Notes under the pieces: model-generated
What the model saw: the letters and a program-made list of their open reading frames with translations, nothing else
The model's database searches: none
What the model was told of the DNA's origin: nothing
Assembly (NCBI GenBank): GCA_964036195.1
Contig: OZ038460.1
Coordinates: forward strand, 1,739,504-1,803,503
Length of the DNA stretch: 64,000 nt
Source: Sphaerolaimus hirsutus
Taxonomy: Eukaryota; Nematoda; Chromadorea; Monhysterida; Sphaerolaimidae
Reading direction: 5' to 3'
Program-made: the position numbers and the translations under genes
Shown here: piece after piece, positions 1-11,373 of the stretch
Numbering within the stretch: the stretch's first letter is position 1
How the letters are laid out: the number at the start of each line of letters is the position of its first letter

Positions 1-88
1 ACCGTACCCGTAACCAGGGGAGGGCATATTTTTTTGGGGGGATAGGGTTTGGAAAGATGTCATTTTTGTCATATTTAAAATCGATATA

Positions 89-528
89 CCGTATTACCTC
101 GAAATACCCCCATGGGGGTTTACTATTTCGCCAGCAAAATTTGAGAGGGGGTTAATTCGAGGGGGGGTTTAGTCGAGGGGGGGTTTATTATTTCGTCAGA
201 AATTGTCGTAAGGATCGTAGTAAATAGTAGGCATTTGCGTACCCAAAATAGGTAATAAATCTGTCCAAACAGGATATATTTGGACATAAAAACGTAGATA
301 GCTACACAAACTACTCTATGTGTAGCTGCAATGCAAATTAACAGTAATATACATCATGTACATTGCGTACATGACGTATTTATTATGTACATGACGTACA
401 TCATTCCGAAGGGGGGGGGTATTTCGAGGGGGGGGGGGTTATTATTTCAACAGCCCATTTTGAGGGGGGGTTAATTCGAGGGGGGGGGGGGGTTAATTCA
501 AGGGGGGGGATAATTCGAGGTAATACGG
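89..528. mobile_element. TA-target MITE, ends CCGTATTACCTCGA, copy B only
   Basis: Flanked by TA on both sides, with inverted ends CCGTATTACCTCGA and a G-run/C-run interior. Block A lacks it at about 21150 (ATCGATATTTT). TA target and short inverted ends fit a non-autonomous Tc1/mariner-type element. Confidence 0.8.
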
Positions 529-734
529 TATTTAAAATTTAAATATTGATATCGAAAAGTGTTAGATATGTTATGTGATATATCAATTTTGGTATCGATG
601 AAAGTGAATCATACTGCAGAAAAATTCGAAATGGCTTATGTAACAATGAAAGAGAAACCCACAGCAACAACAGTAGGTTTCAAAATAGCACCAAAGTAAT
701 TACAGCTTTTAGATAACACTATATTTACCATAAT

Positions 735-897
735 GGCCCCACACACGCTAGTTGACATCGACACCAAATGTCAACTGGTTCCGTTCCTAATCCAAAGATT
801 GCGTTTGAACCTCGTTCGTCCACTCGTCAGCAAGCTTTGAATCGGGATCGGCACCAGTTGACATTTGGTGTCGATGTCAACTAGCGTGTGTGGGCCC
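735..897. mobile_element. MITE, ends GGGCCCACACACGCTAGTTGAC (copy B)
   Basis: Near-perfect palindrome: GGCCCCACACACGCTAGTTGAC...GTCAACTAGCGTGTGTGGGCCC, with sub-terminal GACACCAAATGTCAACTGG repeats. Shared with block A at 21359-21521. Confidence 0.75.
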
Positions 898-1044
898 ATT
901 TTGGTGTGAAGACATCTTTCAAAAAATTTATTTTATTATGCCATTTTTACTGGATACTGCATATGGTAAATACAACTAATATCGAGTAGCAAGATTTAAC
1001 GTTTACCGCACCAATTTCACGCGCAAAACTAACAGTAAACCCAC

Positions 1045-1275
1045 CTATACCCATGTCTACACCTCTCCAAGAACCCCCTCACAGCTGTCTGAACCACGAT
1101 CAAGTGCGCACAGCGCCACTTAATTTTCTCGCGCAACTTTATAACCATCCAAGTTCCATATTGAGCCTTGCGCCATCTACTACGAAGGAGCCATTGATGC
1201 ACGGCAGCGAGGAGGGAGGAAACGTTTGAGGGGTCCGAACGGACTAGTTTGTCGAATTCGGCGAATTTGCCCCGT
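1045..1275 (-). CDS. MYO6: Myosin VI exon 18, copy B (neck), intact
   Basis: Encodes the reverse-gear/IQ neck, residues 801-877, with an intact end TAVRGFLERCRHGY(R). Donor TATAG|GTGGGT joins in phase 2 to exon 19. The acceptor is preceded by 16 C. This is the version that keeps the 930-codon frame open. Confidence 0.92.
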
Positions 1276-1476
1276 CTGAGGGGGGGGGGGGGGGGTTGAT
1301 TATGTAAAGCGACTTTTACACGGTTTTGATAGGGGGGAATATCGATAATGAAACGTTTCGCAAAAATTGTAGAATATCGACCATTTTTCACATCGAATAT
1401 CGATATCGAGATCCCATATACCGATAGTGTAGTATCAATATCGAATATTGAGTTTGTATGTACATCTGTGTACATA

Positions 1477-2474
1477 CCGTATTACCTCGAATTCACCCCC
1501 TCGAATTACCCCCACCAACTCGAAATACCCCCCTAAAATTTGGCTGAGGAAATAATAACCCCCCTCGAAATACCCCCCTAAGATTGAGTGCAAAGAGAAC
1601 GTACATGACAAATTCCGCAGTTTGTGATCTGTACAATGCAGAACACACGTTAAAACCGATGATTGAGTAACGTTAGGGAAGGGTTTACGTGTATATACAG
1701 TTGAGGCGTCCAATTCTAAAAGTCGACAAGTCCAAATATGAAAATTTCGAGTTGGGCCCGGAAACGTCATCTGGGGCTACTTCCGCAAATTTTTCATCAT
1801 TTTCCATAAATTTTTTGACCTCACATGCCCATATGGCATAGTGCCAAATTCGACACTTTTGGGGAAAAATGCAACAAATTTGGGCAAGAAGTCGACAAGT
1901 CCACTTAGTTTTGGGCTAAAAGTCGACAAGTCCATCCTGCGCATCCCTTTTTTATGGGGAAAAACGCAAGAAATGTGATAAGTCCACTAGGGGCACCGAT
2001 TTCTAAAAGTCGAGAAGCGCATAAATTTCCCATAAGGGAGGCGCAACGCGGGCGGGAACAAAAATGTTCTCGCGTGCAAGAGGGCGACAAGTCCATTTCC
2101 CTCCCAAAAACAGTTTTGCTCTGACCGAATGGAATTTTATGGACACCCCATTTTTCACATATACGTTGAGATTTGGGGCTGAAAATTTGACACTTTATTG
2201 TCAACATATGGAACTTAATGAAAAGCATGAGAGAGCCAAATTGGACACGCACCACGGGCCTTGAATTGGGTTTGAAACTTAAAATGCGATTTACTCAAAA
2301 TCACATTTCGTGGACTTGTCGACTTTTAGAATTAGACGCCTCAGTTATATATGCCTATAAACACATAAATATAAATCTATGTAATTGTTTGATTTTTCAC
2401 GTCTGAGTATGGGGAATTTCCAAAAATTTCTGGCGAAATAATAGACCCCCTGGGGGTATTTCGAGGTAATAAGG
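1477..2474. mobile_element. TA-target MITE (CCGTATTACC family) with nested element, copy B
   Basis: Left end CCGTATTACCTCGAATT after TA; right end ...GAGGTAATAAGG before TA. A second element (1703-2342) has inserted in its middle. In block A only the right part (about 23500-23742) remains. Confidence 0.7.
1703..2342. mobile_element. MITE, ends GAGGCGTCCAATTCTAAAAG, AGTT duplication
   Basis: Inverted ends GAGGCGTC(C)AATTCTAAAAGTCGAC... Directly flanked by AGTT on both sides. Block A has the empty site ATACAGTTATATATGCC. A 4-bp target duplication; superfamily not assigned. Confidence 0.78.
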
Positions 2475-2651
2475 TATGTTGCAAAAAATGATATTTCATA
2501 AAAATTCTGACGAAATAATAACCCCGCCTCGAAAAAGCCCTCCCTTAATTAACCCCCAAAAAAATTTGCTGGTGAAATATTAAAACCCCAGGTAAATAAA
2601 GTGATAGTTAAGTTTAGATGAAAATACTTCTCATCATTGTGAAAGACGTAC

Positions 2652-2719
2652 CTAAAAAAAACCTTAGTCAAGCCAAACTTGAAGTCCATGTCGTTCAGCC
2701 CGAGCGCTTTGAACAGACA
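2652..2719 (-). CDS. MYO6: Myosin VI exon 17, copy B (converter end)
   Basis: Second copy of the [11 protein letters not shown] exon, 68 nt, intact; donor GTACGT. Confidence 0.92.
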
Positions 2720-2767
2720 CTGTGCACGGAATATCAGACTTAAGATAAAATTAATTGGTGCAATATT

Positions 2768-3188
2768 TAGCGTTCAAACGGGATTGACTTTTCGGGATCG
2801 GGATCGGGATCGGGATTGTTTTTTTTGAGATTTCGGGATCGGGATCGGGATTGGGGTCACGGGATCGGGATCGGGATTGGGGTCTTGGGATAGAGATTTT
2901 GGCCAATGTTCTGGCATCCACAGTTGTTCATAAAGGTCTGAAAACACAGCTGGATGCCAGAAAAGTGGTATAAAATGGACACTGGGGGGAATTTCGTTCA
3001 CATTTTTGCATGCAAAAACGTCATTTTTTCACTTTTTATAATTTCACTAATTTTTACGGGATCGGGATCCCGGACTTGGGAGTTTCTCGGGATCGGGATT
3101 TGAAAATTTTCGGGATCGGGATCGGGACTGCAAAATCCCGGAATTTCACGGGATCCGGGATCGGGATCGGGATCCCGTTTGAACCCTA
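2768..3188. mobile_element. hAT-like MITE with GGGATC minisatellite, copy B only
   Basis: Ends TAGCGTTCAAACGGG and CCCGTTTGAACCCTA. Flanks GCAATATT/GCAATATC form an 8-bp duplication; block A has the empty site GCAAATATC. The interior is mostly GGGATC hexamers in both orientations around a unique core. Confidence 0.75.
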
Positions 3189-3467
3189 GCAATATCTCGA
3201 TACTTCTTCTCTGGATAACTTATTTTTTCAAGATTACCGATATCGATATCAATGTGTAGTTAACTTGTCGCAAGTTGACAAATTGCCATTTTCAAGCTGA
3301 ATTATTTTGTCAAAACCCATATTTCTTCACACCAAATGACGTGCATTAGCTTTCAAATTTCTCTTTTGAATTCATCACAAAAGATAAAAATATCAGCTAC
3401 ATTATGATCAACATTAAAGATCGACACTAATTAGAAAACCCTTCAATCAACAGCCCAAATTTCCAAC

Positions 3468-3625
3468 CCTGCAAAAAAGTCTCGGGTCCAATCTCTTCAA
3501 TCTTTCGTCGGGCATAGCCGCCGCATAGGTATCATAAAGTCGGGCAAAATTTGTGCGGCACGGGAAACCCGACTGCATAAGCTTCACAGCGCTCAAAGTG
3601 CCCGAACAGCGTAATTGCGACAAAA
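3468..3625 (-). CDS. MYO6: Myosin VI exon 16, copy B (SH1/converter)
   Basis: Second copy of the QLRCSG...LDPRLFCR exon, 158 nt, intact, with the same acceptor GTGCCCCAG. Confidence 0.92.
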
Positions 3626-3902
3626 CTGGGGCACTCCCAGACCCTGCCAAATGTCATGCAGTCAAGTGTCAAAAGTTCAATGCCATACAGTCAAGTGTAA
3701 AAAGTTAAGTAGAATGCCCTGGAGAATATAAAATGTCTCGAAAAGTGTCAAAAGTCATGTCATGTAATGCCAAATTGTCATGTAAAACGACCATAAAATG
3801 GCAAACTAGTTTGCCATTTTCCACGGCATTTTCCATGGCTTTAGACACTTTGCATATCATTTGACATTTTACAGGGCATTTTACAGAGTCTGGGAGTGGA
3901 AC
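3626..3902 (-). other. Myosin intron 15, copy B, made of an inverted-repeat element
   Basis: On the sense strand the intron opens GTTCCACTCCCAGACTCTGT and closes with the reverse complement (CAGGGTCTGGGAGTGCCC) followed by CAG. The inverted repeats start at the first intron base and stop three bases before the end, where CAG matches the CAG ending the upstream exon. The interior is made of short TGTCATG/TGTAAAATG repeats. Candidate introner. Confidence 0.7.
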
Positions 3903-3972
3903 CTGATGCGCCGTCGAAGTTCAATGGACGCATGTGCGAGTTCGGCTTGACGCAGCGTATGAAGTGCACTTC
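3903..3972 (-). CDS. MYO6: Myosin VI exon 15, copy B
   Basis: Second copy of the FIRCVKPN exon, 70 nt. The donor is GTTCCA, weaker than GTGCCA in copy A. Confidence 0.91.
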
Positions 3973-4160
3973 CTGGGAGCGATTTTAATTACGCAATTGA
4001 AAAGTGACGGAAAAGTGGTAAGTGGTAAATACAGTTATGAATATGTCTAAATTAAGTAACAAGTATATTTTTAATTGAGAATACTTGTCGCATATTGCAC
4101 TTTGAACTCTATTCTAAGTTGACATTTTTGTTATCAAGTATAAAGCTGCGTAATTAGCAC

Positions 4161-4332
4161 GGGGGCAGTCCCGCACCCTGTGAAGTGTAAAGTAAAGCGT
4201 CAAATGTCATGTAAAATGGCATATAAATTTGTCAAATGTAATGCAAAGTGTCAAAACTTCAGTAATAGTCTTTTCTTATATTTTAATGGACATTTCACAA
4301 TTTGACACTTGACAGGGTGCGAGACTGCCCCC
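4161..4332. mobile_element. Fold-back element, ends GGGGGCAGTCCCGCACCCTGT (copy B)
   Basis: Inverted termini GGGGGCAGTC(C/T)CGCACCCTGT and a TGTAAAGT/TGTCAAATG interior. The ends resemble those of intron 15 (GGCACTCCCAGACCCTGT), so both probably belong to one family. It lies in intron 14, 24 bp from the exon 14 donor. Copy A equivalent is 25101-25271; a related fragment is at about 60680-60850 in intron 1. Confidence 0.6.
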
Positions 4333-4356
4333 TGAACAACCCCCACCCCACCCCAC

Positions 4357-4590
4357 CGTATCCTTCAATTTCTCCAAAAGCTCATTCAACTGCTTTCTAA
4401 ACTTCGCCGCCAAACTCGGCGCGGCCAATTTTCTGCCGCCCTTTTTGGCTGGACTTCCCGCTGGACTCGCCGCGGCGGCAGATTTTGTGCAGTCGGCGTA
4501 GAGAAGTTTTATGAGAGGGGAGGCGGAGTCTATGAGGATTGCCGTGAGCCAGTCGTGCAGGGCGTCGTTGTTCTTGGACAGGAACGAGTG
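4357..4590 (-). CDS. MYO6: Myosin VI exon 14, copy B (loop 2)
   Basis: Second copy of the loop 2 exon, 234 nt, in frame. It differs from copy A by at least two residues (Lys for Asn in the C-T-N-S stretch; Asp for Asn at KLKNT). The acceptor is preceded by 14 C. Confidence 0.91.
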
Positions 4591-4978
4591 CTGCGGGGGG
4601 GGGGGGGGTACTTGGTTTGAGATGTTTTTTGTTGTTTTTGTCGCGGCGATTTACCGTACATGTAAATTGACAAACAAAATACTACCATCACAGCTATCAA
4701 TGTCAGAATATACCTATATTGTAGTTAAATACGTAAAGTCTACTGTTACTGGCTGCATCTCTACCATATTGCACCTGAATGCAGTGCCAGAATCCAATGT
4801 TTCTTCCAATGTTTATACGCTCTTTTCACTGTAGTAAATTTCAACAACAATTCTTTACAGCACGATTTTTCAGTATGTCGCTGCACACTTAGCATCAAAA
4901 TTTATACCATATCCCATCTAATGTAAAGACTAAAAAATAACTCCAGAAAGAAAATCAGAAATACAGAAGATGCTATCC

Positions 4979-6472
4979 GGGGCCAGTTCTGCAAAATGAG
5001 AAGTGAGAAGTGAAATGGCAAAGGCGAAGTGAAACGGCAAGTGAATTGGCAAAAGCGAAGTTAAAAAATAAAAAAGTAATTTCTCTTCGCGTTTGCTGTT
5101 TCACTTGCCAATTCACTTGCTATTTCAGTTCCTCTTTGCGTTTTTACTTCGCCATTGCCATTTCACGTCTCACTTCTCATTTCACTTTGCATTTGCCATT
5201 TCACTTCTCATTTCATATCGCATTCCATTTCACTTCTCACTTCTCATTTCACTTTGCATTTGCCATTTCACTTCTCACTTCTCATTTCACATCGCATTTG
5301 CCACTTCACTTATCACTTCTCATTTCACATCGCATTTGCCACTTCACTCATCACTTCTCATTTCACTTCGCATTTGCCATTTCACTTCTCACGTCTCATT
5401 TCATATCGCATTTGCTATTTCACTTATCACTTCTCATTTCACTTCGCATTTGCCATTTCACTTCTCACTTCTAATTTCACATCGCATTTGCCAGTTCACT
5501 TATCACTTCTCATTTCACTTCGCATTTGCCATTTCACTTCACAGTTCTCATTTCACATCGCATTTGCCACTTCACTTATCACTTCTCATTTCACTTCGCA
5601 TTTGCCATTTCACTTCTCACTTCTCATTTCACATCGCATTTGCCACTTCACTTATCACTTCTCATTTCACTTCGCATTTGCCATTTCACTTCTAATTTCA
5701 CATCGCATTTGCCACTTCACTTATCACTTCTAATTTCACATCGCATTTGCCACTTCACTTATCACTTCTCATTTCACTTCGCATTTGCCATTTCACTTCT
5801 CACTTCTCATTTCACATCGCATTTGCCACTTCACTTATCACTTCTCATTTCACTACGCATTTGCCATTTCACTTCTCACTTCTCATTTCACATCGCATTT
5901 GCCACTTCACTTCTCACTTCTCATTTCACTTTGCATTTGCCATTTCACTTCTCACTTCTCATTTCATATCGCATTTGCCATTTCACTTCTCACTTCTCAT
6001 TTCACATCGCATTTGCCATTTCACTGATCAGTTCTCATTTCACTTCGCATTTGCCATTTCACTTCTCATTTCACATCGCATTTGCCATTTCACTGATCAG
6101 TTCTCATTTCACTTCGCATTTGCCATTTCACTTCTCACTTCTCATTTCACATCGCAGTTGCCACTTCACTTATCACTTCTCATTTCACTTCGCATTTGCC
6201 ATTTCACTTCTCACTTCTCATTTCACATCGCATTTGCCACTTCACTTATCACTTCTCATTTCACTTCGCATTTGCCATTTCACTTCTCACTTCTCATTTC
6301 ACATCGCATTTGCCACTTCACTTATCACTTCTCATTTCACATCGCATTTGCCACTTCACTTATCACTTCTCATTTCACATCGCATTTGCCATTTCACTTC
6401 TCACTTCTCATATTTATCACTTCGCATTTGTCATTTCACTTCTCACTTCTCATTTTGCGGAACTGGGCCCTG
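4979..6472. repeat. Fold-back element with expanded TCACTTCTCATTTCAC minisatellite (copy B)
   Basis: Outer inverted ends GGGGCCAGTTCTGCAAAATG / CATTTTGCGGAACTGGGCCC. The interior is about 1.3 kb of TTCACTTCTCATTTCACATC-GCATTTGCCA units (about 38 bp with variants). Block A has about 275 bp at the same site. The unit lacks stops in several frames and gives spurious ORFs up to 321 codons. Confidence 0.88.
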
Positions 6473-6505
6473 GTCACTCAGAAAAAAATAACAAAATGTA
6501 CACAC

Positions 6506-6593
6506 CACGGTGTAGCACACGGCGCCGGCGTAGTGCCTCACCACGAAGCCGTGCTGGTCGGGCATGCGGCGGTGCACTTTCAGCACGGACTTC
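6506..6593 (-). CDS. MYO6: Myosin VI exon 13, copy B
   Basis: Second copy of the YAGAVCY exon, 88 nt, identical in layout. The minisatellite expansion at 4979-6472 ends only about 35 bp downstream of its donor. Confidence 0.92.
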
Positions 6594-6701
6594 CTGCGAT
6601 CAGATGCAATTTCCCAATTTTCCAAATTACACTTAGGTAGTCCAAAAATCGCCAATTTTTGGAATGCCCGACAAGATACAGATAGAGTGCAAAATTGCAC
6701 T

Positions 6702-6781
6702 ACCGCAAGCGGGAATCGAACCCGCGCCTGTCGTAAAGAAAACGAGAGCCGCAACTGCCGGACCACGGACCACAGTGGCGG
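6702..6781 (-). repeat. tRNA-derived SINE head (copy B)
   Basis: Same insertion as 26722-26800 in myosin intron 12; B box GGTTCGATTCC intact. Confidence 0.6.
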
Positions 6782-6888
6782 CTGGGCTCTAGTCACTAGT
6801 AGGGGCTGATATGCTGCGACGGCAATGCCCTTAACTTTACATCAAACAACCCGACAAAACCATTTGTCGGGCTAACCAAACCCCTCAC

Positions 6889-7024
6889 CTAGGAACAGCC
6901 AGGCGGTTATGGGTCGCATTTGCCCGATGCGCCTCCGTGGCAAAATGGTCGGGTGAAGGTCGCGGCAATTTTGCCTCCTCGTCGAGCAGCGCCAGGAGCC
7001 CGCTGGGCATCCGCTCGAACAGAT
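6889..7024 (-). CDS. MYO6: Myosin VI exon 12, copy B
   Basis: Second copy of the LLDEE exon, 136 nt, intact. The only coding differences I noted from 26908-27043 are scattered substitutions. Confidence 0.91.
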
Positions 7025-7617
7025 CTGAGTGATGTTTGGCGGGATTTTTGGGTTGAAGATAATCATGTTTTTGAATACTCCACGGCAGATTTTTACTCTT
7101 TCCACTTAACGTGAACTTTGAGTAATGATAACATTATTGTTGATTACAGTGCGCGCACATATTTTTATGCGCATAGCCACTCAAATGAGACTCCGCCCAC
7201 TTTCGTGTAAATGCACGCGAGGGCCGTCCCTCGAAAATTGCGGATTTACCGTCAGGCTCGCTTTTTTGTGTGTGGGCTCAATAAAGACAGTAAAATTTCT
7301 ACATTTTATTACATTTGACAGAGATCGCACATAATTTTAGCCCTCTGTGCGTACGCTCGACCCACAATTCCCATTTTCAAGCGCGTGGTGGGCCTCAAAA
7401 AGTTGGTAGAAATCACAAGTTTGTATAGGGAAAACGAAGCGCGTGGCCGAGCCAAATTCACATGTGGTTTGATGATGTAGGCTGGCGCGAGTGCGCGGAG
7501 TAACAGTGGCACTTGGCTAGGTGCCAATACGCACAGGAGTTTCTGCGCGCACTTTAGGTAGCGTGAATTTTATTCAAAATCGAAAAGAAACACAGCGCAA
7601 CAACGACATAAACAAAC

Positions 7618-7782
7618 CAATGCAGTCTGCATTGTCATCGAATTGTATCGGGGCCACGTGCAAACCTTCAGCCTCGTACAAATTCTGCTCATTCCCCAAA
7701 ATTCGCTCATTAAAAAACTGCTGCAACTTCTCGTTGCTGTAGTTTATGCAGAACTGCTCGAAGCTGTTGTCGACGAAAAATT
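7618..7782 (-). CDS. MYO6: Myosin VI exon 11, copy B (relay helix)
   Basis: Second copy of the relay exon, 165 nt, acceptor TCTCAG and donor GTTTGT. It differs from 27643-27807 by a few synonymous bases (for example the Ile codon in FCINY). Confidence 0.92.
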
Positions 7783-7902
7783 CTGAGAAAAATTATGTGT
7801 GTGCTGTATATTTTTGAATAACACACCCAACGCTAATCAGAAAATACGGGCCAAGTGTAAATTACGGGACGGAAAAGTAGCCTATTCTTGAATGACCCCC
7901 CC

Positions 7903-8033
7903 TAGGGTGTCAAATTTCCGTTTCCGTTTTCCGTTTCCGCAGGAAAATTTTTTACCTTTCCGTTTTCCGTATTCCGTAAAGTGAAAATCTTTCACCTTTC
8001 CGTTTTCCGTAAAAAAAATTTTTTGACACCCTA
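7903..8033. mobile_element. hAT-like MITE, ends TAGGGTGTCAAA, copy B only
   Basis: 131 bp: TAGGGTGTCAAATTTCCG ... TTTTTTGACACCCTA, flanks ACCCCCCC/AACCCCCC. Interior TTTCCGTTTTCCG repeats. Absent from block A at about 27915. Related fragments at 51621-51775 and about 56930-57015. Confidence 0.7.
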
Positions 8034-8583
8034 AACCCCCCCCCCTCCTTCGGAAATTAAATAGCTGGACAGAATGGCAGAATTCAGCGGGGGGTGTGGC
8101 TTACTTTGGTGCCCTCAAATGGCGCCATCCCATCACTAATCATTTGTGTATTTGATGTTTTTGGAGGGGGGCCGCAGAGGTTCAATATATGGGGTTTTTC
8201 AAGCTTTAGAAGAAAAAAGGAGAAAACTCACTAGATACATATGTAGATAGCTGGAGCGTTTGGGGGTGAACCCAACCCCCCTCCAACCCCCATACTGAAC
8301 CCCTGCACTGCCCATGAAGACCAAGTGCTCAATTATGGGGGCCGTACCCGAGCACCAGGTCTACATTGGCACCGGACATTGTTACTTGTGCACCGGGTTT
8401 ACTTGTGCACTGGCGCTGCGCCGAATTTACCGTACCGTACCCTCTACCGTAATTATGGAAATTTACCATACCGAACTGTCAATCGCAAGATTGAAGATTT
8501 ACCGTATTAGGTAAAAACAAAATTACCGCACCGTTTACCGCCCTACCGCCGACAACTTGAAACCCCCCTTACCCCCCACCCAC

Positions 8584-8741
8584 CAAATCCGGCAATATCC
8601 AATACGCCAATGTAAGCGACGCTGTCCCCGGTGGGCACGCTGGAGTTGATCAAGCCAACCACGTAATCGAACAGTCTCGAATAAATCGACTTCGCTAGGG
8701 CGTCGCGGGCCGCGCACGCTTCGTGTCGTTTCAGGGGTACC
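8584..8741 (-). CDS. MYO6: Myosin VI exon 10, copy B (switch II)
   Basis: Second copy of the DALAKS...DIAGF exon, same length (158 nt) and same splice sites as 28546-28703. No lesion seen. Confidence 0.92.
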
Positions 8742-8994
8742 CTGGGTATTTGGGTATTGGGTATTTGGAGTGGGTATGCTTTTGGGGTGCAGTGGGTATT
8801 TGGGAGGGTTGATTCAAAAAATACACATCGTGTTTAGGATATTTCACAAAGAAATCGATTTTGAGAAAGTTTACGTTGAAAGTTGAGGCAAGTAAATGTG
8901 TGGCATGGTATTCTAAAGTTGAGTTAAAGTGACGCACAGTAAAATCAATAAAATTAAATCAATTTTTTTGCAGATTGGTACTTTTGCAACCATA

Positions 8995-9408
8995 CCGTAT
9001 TACCTCGAATTATCCCCCCCTTGAATTAACCCCCCCCCCCCCCTCGAAATGCCCCCCTAAATTTCGGCTGAGGAAATAATAAACCCCCCCCCCTCGAAAT
9101 ACCCCCCTAAAATTTAGTGTAACGTGAACGTACACGACAAATACCGCAGTTTGTGATCTGTACAATACAGAACACACCTTAAAATCGATGATTGAGTGAC
9201 GTTTGGGCAGGGTTTATGTGCATATACAGTAATATATGCCTATAAACACATATAAATCCATGTGATTGTTCGATTTTTCTACGTCTGCGTATGGGGAATT
9301 TCCGATAATTTCTGGCGAAATAATAGACCCCCCCCCCTCGAATTATCCCCCCCTCAAATTTTGCTGGCGAAATAATAAACCCCCTGGGGGTATTTCGAGG
9401 TAATACGG
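8995..9408. mobile_element. TA-target MITE, copy B only
   Basis: CCGTATTACCTCGAATTA...TTTCGAGGTAATACGG, flanked by TA. Block A has the exact empty site GCAACCATATTTTGAAAGC at about 28950. Confidence 0.85.
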
Positions 9409-9852
9409 TATTTTGAAAGCAGGTAAGCAGTTATGGACGCACACTATTAAAAGAAATTTTGTCTGGGTTGTATTTATTGGGGTGTCGGGAACGTTTTTTT
9501 CCGTTTTCGGCTCGTCTTCTATTGGATGGTGCTGGGTTGTGACGTTTTTCCGGGGTGTGTAACCTGGAATTACAGCTCCACATAATATTCGAGAATAAAA
9601 ATTTACTGTGAAATTGAATGCATAAAAGTGGATGTCTCCAACTTTATCTTCCCAACTGATTTTACACAGAAAATTTATTGAAAAATCGAAAGCTCCAGAA
9701 ATGGTGGAATGAGCACGTTGAGTTCTGGACATTATTAAGAGATGAATTAGTACTGGATGCATTTTTATGAAATCAATTTCGATTTAAAATTAAATGTTTG
9801 TATAAATTCCAACTTATATACACCGGCTGAAGCCCCCGAGGATCGTCCAGGA

Positions 9853-10337
9853 CAGGGGATTAGTAGGGGGGGGGTTGGGGGGGGGTTACCCCCCCCCCAA
9901 ATCCGCCAGCTATCTATCTATCCCGGACTCCCGCTCAGCTATGTATCTATCCCGGAGGCAAAATTTTTGGCTACTATCCCCTAACCCCCCCCCCCCCCAA
10001 ATCGTCCAGATATCTATCTGAAGCAATTTTTGAACAAATTTCGTACAAAATCGCTAATTTTCGTACCTTTTTATAGTTTTTCACCTTCAAAATCGCTAGT
10101 TCATGTTCATTATCGCCTATTTTGTCTATATATGTGCTTATATACTTATTTTTAGCTATTTTTCACCTACTTTTAGCTATTTTCCCCCCTTTTCTTCCTT
10201 CTATACCTCGGAAAACCCTATATATTGAACCCCCGCGAAACCCCCCCCCAGAAAAATTTTCAGCTATCTATCCCTCCGGAGGAGCGATTTGCTATCTATA
10301 TAAACCCACGCGGGGGTCCAAATCTACAAAACCCCTG
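9853..10337. mobile_element. hAT-like element, ends CAGGGG, CTATCTATC interior (copy B)
   Basis: Perfect 8-bp duplication GTCCAGGA. Interior holds long G/C runs, AGCTATCTATCTATCC microsatellite, GGAGGAGCGATTTGCTATC and TTTTTATAGTTTTTCACC. Shared with block A (29404-29891). Confidence 0.85.
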
Positions 10338-10399
10338 GTCCAGGACGATCCAATGCGAGACGATAAGGAGACGGAAGGAAATTTCCCGACAGCCCAATA

Positions 10400-10954
10400 C
10401 AGGGGTGGGCATCTTCAGTTACCGCTGGGAAAATGCGATAGATTGAGCTACGGTTGAGCTAGCACAATGAAATTTTAACACAATGGAGCAGACTCCATAG
10501 GACACCTATTCTGAAGTTTGCAACCCAAACGGCCACATTTTGGGTGAGTTGTGGAACACACGGTTTTTAGTGTAATTTTGTGACTTGGCGTCACCCATAG
10601 GATAAATCGAGGGTGGCATTTGAGGGGGGGGGGCATCGGTCGTTGGTGTCGTCCCATTCTGTCGTACATCGGCCGATTTTGATGCCCTTTGAGTATGTTG
10701 TGGTCGCGCCTACTACCACATTCTTTTTTTACTCGAATAGTCCCCCAGTCCCGAGATAAGGGGGGTGAAGTCACAAAATTACACTAAAAACTGTGTGTTC
10801 CACAACTCCTCCAAACTGTGGCCGTTTGGGTTGCAAACTTCAGCATAGGTGTCCTATGGAGTCTACTCTATTGTGTTAAAATTTCATTGTGCTAGCTCAA
10901 CTGTAGCTCAAGCTATCGCGTTTTTCCAGCGGTAACTGAAGATGCCCACCCCTG
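10400..10954. mobile_element. Palindromic element, ends CAGGGGTGGGCATCTTCAG, copy B only
   Basis: About 555 bp with long inverted arms (CAGTTACCGCTGG... / ...CCAGCGGTAACTG, and GTCCTATGGAGTCT repeats). Block A reads straight through at about 29951. Target duplication unclear. Confidence 0.7.
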
Positions 10955-11373
10955 TGTTCAATTGCTGTTTTCAAGAAAAATTGCTGTTTTCACGGAAAAA
11001 TTGCTGTTTTCAAGGAAAATTGCTGTTTTCAAGGAAAATTGCTGTTTTCACGGAAAAAGTCAAGGAAAAAATGCCGTTTTCAAGGAAAAATTCCAATAAA
11101 AAATAGCTTTAATCAAAGTGGAATTGGTGGTTTGTATTTATGTTGATTGTCAATTGCCTAGTTACCGTGGAATTTAGAAATCAAATTGAATCGCACTGCA
11201 TTATGTAGTATTTGTTGAATTACTACAATATTGTAATTCAATCAAATACTACAATATTACATTGCACGTGTTACCAAACAGCATAGGAATCCCTATTTAC
11301 ATGTCTACAATTAAACCCATTTTCAAAATTCTGTAATTTGTTTATTTTTTAGTTTTTCCGATGTTTATAATTA

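Noticed and set aside
5010-6640. Several very long overlapping ORFs (up to 321 codons) repeating HFSLLISHRICHFT-like peptides
   Set aside because: They arise from the 38-bp minisatellite, which lacks stops in several frames. Copy A has almost none of it and the sequence lies in a myosin intron.
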